DNA of 64,000 nucleotides from Calothrix sp. NIES-2098 (GTDB taxonomy: Bacteria; Cyanobacteriota; Cyanobacteriia; Cyanobacteriales; Nostocaceae): assembly GCA_002368175.1 (NCBI GenBank), contig AP018172.1:1734001-1798000 (forward strand), in the 5' to 3' direction. The notes under the pieces are model-generated. The model saw only the letters and a list, made by a program, of their open reading frames with translations. It was not told the DNA's origin and did not search any database. Shown piece after piece: positions 61,290 through 64,000 of the stretch. Both the position numbers and the translations under genes were made by a program. How positions within the stretch are numbered: position 1 is the stretch's first letter; every line of letters begins with the position of its first letter.

Positions 61290-61498
61290 AGATTAATTTG
61301 CGCTCAACAGCCTTTTTTACTTATGACATATTGCTAGAGGCCAGTCTAGCAGCAGATGCCATTTTACAAGTCCATCCTGTAACTCTGCCATTCAATACAT
61401 AACTTTATAAAATACATGAATCTCAGGCTGATAAGATGTCAATATTTAGAAAAATCTGTTTTACCTACTCTGGCAACCTTTTAGTATCAACGACAAAT

Positions 61499-61930
61499 AT
61501 GGTACGAGCAAGAAGAAGAGCAAGCGGTTTTTTAAAAGATTTCCAAGACTTTGCGCTTAAAGGTAATGTAGTTGATTTGGCGATCGCTGTGATTATCGGT
61601 GGAGCTTTTGGCAAAATTGTCACCTCTTTTGTGGAAGATGTGATTATGCCATTAATTAATCCCTTTGTTGCTGTAGCAGGCAAAGATTGGAGAACAATCA
61701 CCATTGGCCCTGGAATTGCGATCGGTAAGTTTCTCGGCTCAATAGTTGATTTTGTAATTATTGCTTTGGTCTTGTTTTTAGCGATTCGAGCTTTACAAAG
61801 GTTCAAGAAAAAAGAAGAAGTAGCAGATGAACCTCCACTACCAGACGCCAACCTTATAGCTCAAGAAAGATTAACTGGGGCATTAGATAGGTTGACACAA
61901 ACTTTAGAATCTCGTAATCCTCAATTTTAA
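61499..61930 (+). CDS. mscL: Large-conductance mechanosensitive channel MscL
   Basis: A 143-residue channel beginning at ATG 61499 (MVRARRRASGFLKDFQDFALKGNVVDLAIAVIIGGAFGK), where homologues start; an upstream in-frame ATG at 61436 would add 21 unlike residues. Two helices, M1 (about 22-45) and M2 (about 80-100), and a charged C-terminal bundle (RFKKKEEVADEPPL). It opens under membrane tension and releases solutes on osmotic downshock. Confidence 0.95.
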   Translation: MVRARRRASGFLKDFQDFALKGNVVDLAIAVIIGGAFGKIVTSFVEDVIMPLINPFVAVAGKDWRTITIGPGIAIGKFLGSIVDFVIIALVLFLAIRALQRFKKKEEVADEPPLPDANLIAQERLTGALDRLTQTLESRNPQF

Positions 61931-61936
61931 ATTTTA

Positions 61937-61958
61937 AAGGGTGGGTTTCCCCACCCTT
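61937..61958. terminator. GTTTC-loop hairpin, copy 3
   Basis: AAGGGTGGG (61937-61945) and CCCACCCTT (61950-61958) are perfect complements with loop TTTC, between mscL and the convergent Uma2 gene. Confidence 0.75.
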
Positions 61959-61988
61959 ACACATACATCTATTGCATTTTTTAAATCG

Positions 61989-62648
61989 TTAAATTGTATC
62001 TGGATCTATATTTAATTCTCGGAGTTTAGCTGCTAATTTTTCTGCTGTTTCTTCTGGGGTTGGTACTAATTTTTCGGCGGTTGTAAAAAATCGTAAAAGT
62101 CCTTGATGAATTCCTAAATATAAACCAAGCTGCTGACTCCAGAGATGTCCTTGAGTATTTGGTTCTAGAGGTTGATATTGACCATCAACTAAGTGAAACC
62201 CTGCAAATTCTAATGTGTAGGGATCAAACCAGAAATAATCGGGGGTGCGAAAGGTATTTTGATAAATTTTTTTCTTTAAATCTTTGTCTGTATTAGCTGT
62301 TGATTCCGAAAGAATTTCCAGAATAAAATTAGGATATTTGCCATCTTCTTCCCAAACTACCCAACTTTTTCGTGTTTTGCGTTCGGTGTCTAGTACCACA
62401 AAAAAATCTGGGCCTCGGAAGCTTTCGGTTTTGAGTTTATTCAGGCTGTAGTAAATAGTAAGATTGCCAGCAATGTAGAAATCAGTTCTGTCGCGCCACA
62501 ACCATTCCAGACATTTCAAAAGTAGGATTATTTGCCGTAGATGCAGTTCAGTTTCCAAGGGAGGCTCATCGCTGTATAAGTCACCTGGAGGAAGAATAAC
62601 ATCTTCTTGGATGTCTTGGTCAGTGTCTAATTCTTTGGCGAGGGACAT
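61989..62648 (-). CDS. Uma2 family (DUF820) endonuclease-like protein
   Basis: A 219-residue protein of the PD-(D/E)XK fold. Expected features: GPDFFVVLD (the acidic D), PNFILEILSESTANTDKDLKKKIY (E plus K positions) and DYFWFDPYTLEFAGFHLVDGQYQPLEPN. Uma2 proteins are abundant in cyanobacteria and their role is poorly known. The N-terminus (MSLAKELDTDQDIQEDVILPPGDLYSDEPP) is acidic. No toxin-antitoxin partner gene is visible beside it. Confidence 0.88.
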   Translation of the reverse strand: MSLAKELDTDQDIQEDVILPPGDLYSDEPPLETELHLRQIILLLKCLEWLWRDRTDFYIAGNLTIYYSLNKLKTESFRGPDFFVVLDTERKTRKSWVVWEEDGKYPNFILEILSESTANTDKDLKKKIYQNTFRTPDYFWFDPYTLEFAGFHLVDGQYQPLEPNTQGHLWSQQLGLYLGIHQGLLRFFTTAEKLVPTPEETAEKLAAKLRELNIDPDTI

Positions 62649-62764
62649 GGCTATGGCATTGCGATTTATGGGTTTATTTTAGCGCTGTCATGATGGAGCG
62701 ATCGCCTATTGCCATTGATATCTTAATGGGGAATGAACTATCAGTTACATTCCCCACTTTTCCT

Positions 62765-64000
62765 TTACTTGGTAGTTTTTGGTTTGAGAGCTAACAACAT
62801 TTCTACTTGACTGATGGATTTATCAGGACTGGTAGCAGTTACACCTAAACCCCGAATAGAACTAAGAATAGCATTGGCTTCTGGTGGTACGGGTCTAGCC
62901 GCCGCAAAACGATTCACCAAAGTCATGGTTTTGTCCATATCGACATAGAAATAGCCGCCATTGGGTTTTTGTAAAGAACCTGTCACCGCTTTAAAGGTGT
63001 CGCTATTTTCTAGTGATTGGCCCTTATTAGACGCGATCGCATCGGCAATCGGACTGCCAAGCGCTATAAATACAGTATCTCGATCTAGCCACCCATGAGC
63101 TAATAAAGCGCCTTGCTGAGGGATTTGCCATTCAGTGATTTTTTTACCGCCGATATCTCTTTGCGCAACGCTGAGTGATTGCTTTTTCACCAGGTCATCG
63201 AGTTTGCTGAGAGTGCTTTCCGCAGTTTTGCGATCGCTGGTATCAAATAACAAAGCTCCGCCAAAACCTATACTGGCTAATATACCTTGATTGGATGGAA
63301 TCGTGCCTAAAGCAAATTCTCCATCCATCCAGCCGAGAACCTCTTTATCTAAGTCCAAATTGGCGACTGCTTTGAGTTGTTGGCGAACCTGTGCGACTGC
63401 TTGATTAAATTCTGGGTAATCTTTTGACTGTTCTAGTACGGTTGACCAAGTACGACTAATACCTTGTCCGCTAACTAAAGCAAAGGTATCCGTGGGGAAC
63501 TGTCCTACTATCTTCGCCGGAGTATTTTGATACTGAAATTTATTTAGTTGTGGATCTAAATTAGCGATCGCTTTTAGCCGCAAACCTGCATCATCAACAC
63601 CCACACCCGCCACCATAGATTTCACTTGCTGCAATTGCTTGAGGGTTTGGGGTGGTAATTGTGTCCCTTGGGGATTAGCAGCTGCTAACTGTTGTACCAT
63701 ACCCGCATAATCAGGGATATAAATTTGGGCTAGGGTATTTTTGACATCCACACCTTTGCTGAGAATATTGCTTGCACCTTCTTTAGTGGCAAAAGAGGGT
63801 TGTCCTTTAAAGGTGTCAATTGCTTGTTCTACAGCTTGCTTTTCCGGAGCTAATACTATTTGGCTATTGTTTAAAATTACACTATAGGTAGGTTTGCCTT
63901 TACCTTTAGCTTCGGTGATTTTTTCACCTTTGTAATCAGATTCTTGGAATTGAACATCTTTTTGTGCTTTCAATTTATTGCCAAAATTTAAAGCAGCAAT
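62765..64000 (-). CDS. DUF3352 domain-containing protein, 5' truncated by the window edge
   Basis: The reading frame is open on the minus strand to base 64000 (IAALNFGNKLKAQKDV..), so the start lies beyond the window. At least 412 residues remain. DUF3352 wording: GKPTYSVILNNSQIVLAPEKQAVEQAIDTFKG, FALVSGQGISRTW and a C-terminal QVEMLLALKPK. Cyanobacterial members often have a signal peptide or membrane anchor. Function is unknown. Confidence 0.8.
   Translation of the reverse strand: MAALNFGNKLKAQKDVQFQESDYKGEKITEAKGKGKPTYSVILNNSQIVLAPEKQAVEQAIDTFKGQPSFATKEGASNILSKGVDVKNTLAQIYIPDYAGMVQQLAAANPQGTQLPPQTLKQLQQVKSMVAGVGVDDAGLRLKAIANLDPQLNKFQYQNTPAKIVGQFPTDTFALVSGQGISRTWSTVLEQSKDYPEFNQAVAQVRQQLKAVANLDLDKEVLGWMDGEFALGTIPSNQGILASIGFGGALLFDTSDRKTAESTLSKLDDLVKKQSLSVAQRDIGGKKITEWQIPQQGALLAHGWLDRDTVFIALGSPIADAIASNKGQSLENSDTFKAVTGSLQKPNGGYFYVDMDKTMTLVNRFAAARPVPPEANAILSSIRGLGVTATSPDKSISQVEMLLALKPKTTK

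Noticed and set aside
61436..61498. Upstream in-frame start for mscL adding 21 residues
   Set aside because: MscL homologues begin near MVRARRRASGF; the extra residues are unlike the family.

Overview
The window is chromosomal DNA from a cyanobacterium, most likely a filamentous Nostocales type (Nostoc/Calothrix/Tolypothrix-like). The evidence is petG and cytM (cytochromes of photosynthetic electron transport), petJ (cytochrome c6), psbD (photosystem II D2), a CBS-CP12 fusion, DUF3370/DUF1400/DUF3122 proteins, an iron-uptake-type SLH porin, a kdpA-B-G-C operon of Anabaena layout, many GCGATCGC (HIP1) sites and 7-bp tandem repeats between genes. No transposase, integrase, phage gene or CRISPR array was seen.

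Layout. 1-3.3 kb: truncated nitrate/taurine-type ABC ATPase, cytM, petG (37 codons), rsmD, hisH. 3.3-9.3 kb: a C15-like peptidase, a DUF3370 secreted protein, a 9-bp minisatellite, an SH3-type protein, an unknown 441-aa protein and an ATP-grasp (PGM1-related) ligase. 9.3-12.5 kb: a 0.9-kb gap with an orphan terminator, a small conserved protein, CBS-CP12, DUF3122 and a universal stress protein. 12.8-17.5 kb: one large NRPS (docking-C-A-PCP-C) whose adenylation domain has lost core motifs. 18.2-25 kb: anmK, TPR protein, petJ, GNAT enzyme, group 2 sigma factor, then a gap with a nested palindrome. 25.1-32.1 kb: priA facing a 1479-aa DUF4347/lamin-tail/RTX protein with three 381-bp repeats. 33.6-38.4 kb: kdpA, kdpB, kdpG(F-like), kdpC, with no kdpD sensor gene. 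38.6-51.4 kb: DMT transporter, DUF1400 hydrolase, truB, TonB receptor, CHASE2-kinase, class V aminotransferase, tRNA-Asn, NYN RNase-like protein, EcfA-type ATPase. 51.8-59.3 kb: psbD without psbC, a roughly 290-nt structured RNA with a strong terminator, phhB, an iron-type porin, an Rrf2 regulator next to cysK, a J-domain protein and a tandem-duplicated QueD/PTPS protein. 59.4-64 kb: PrsW-like protease overlapping a methyltransferase, mscL, a Uma2 protein and a truncated DUF3352 protein.

The strongest candidate for something undescribed is the structured RNA at about 52984-53276. It has its own promoter-like sequence, several consistent helices (one exposing a consensus Shine-Dalgarno-like bulge) and an intrinsic terminator. 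It resembles my recollection of the HEARO/omega-RNA family (guide RNAs of IscB), but no iscB is nearby. Other notable points are the intact but probably adenylation-dead NRPS, a CBS-CP12 with only one complete cysteine pair, psbD without psbC, the tandem QueD and several palindromic intergenic elements.

All family calls come from reading motifs in the translations. No database search was run. Start codons were moved downstream where a better ribosome site or family N-terminus argued for it (DUF3122, kdpA, CHASE2-kinase, phhB, porin, mscL).
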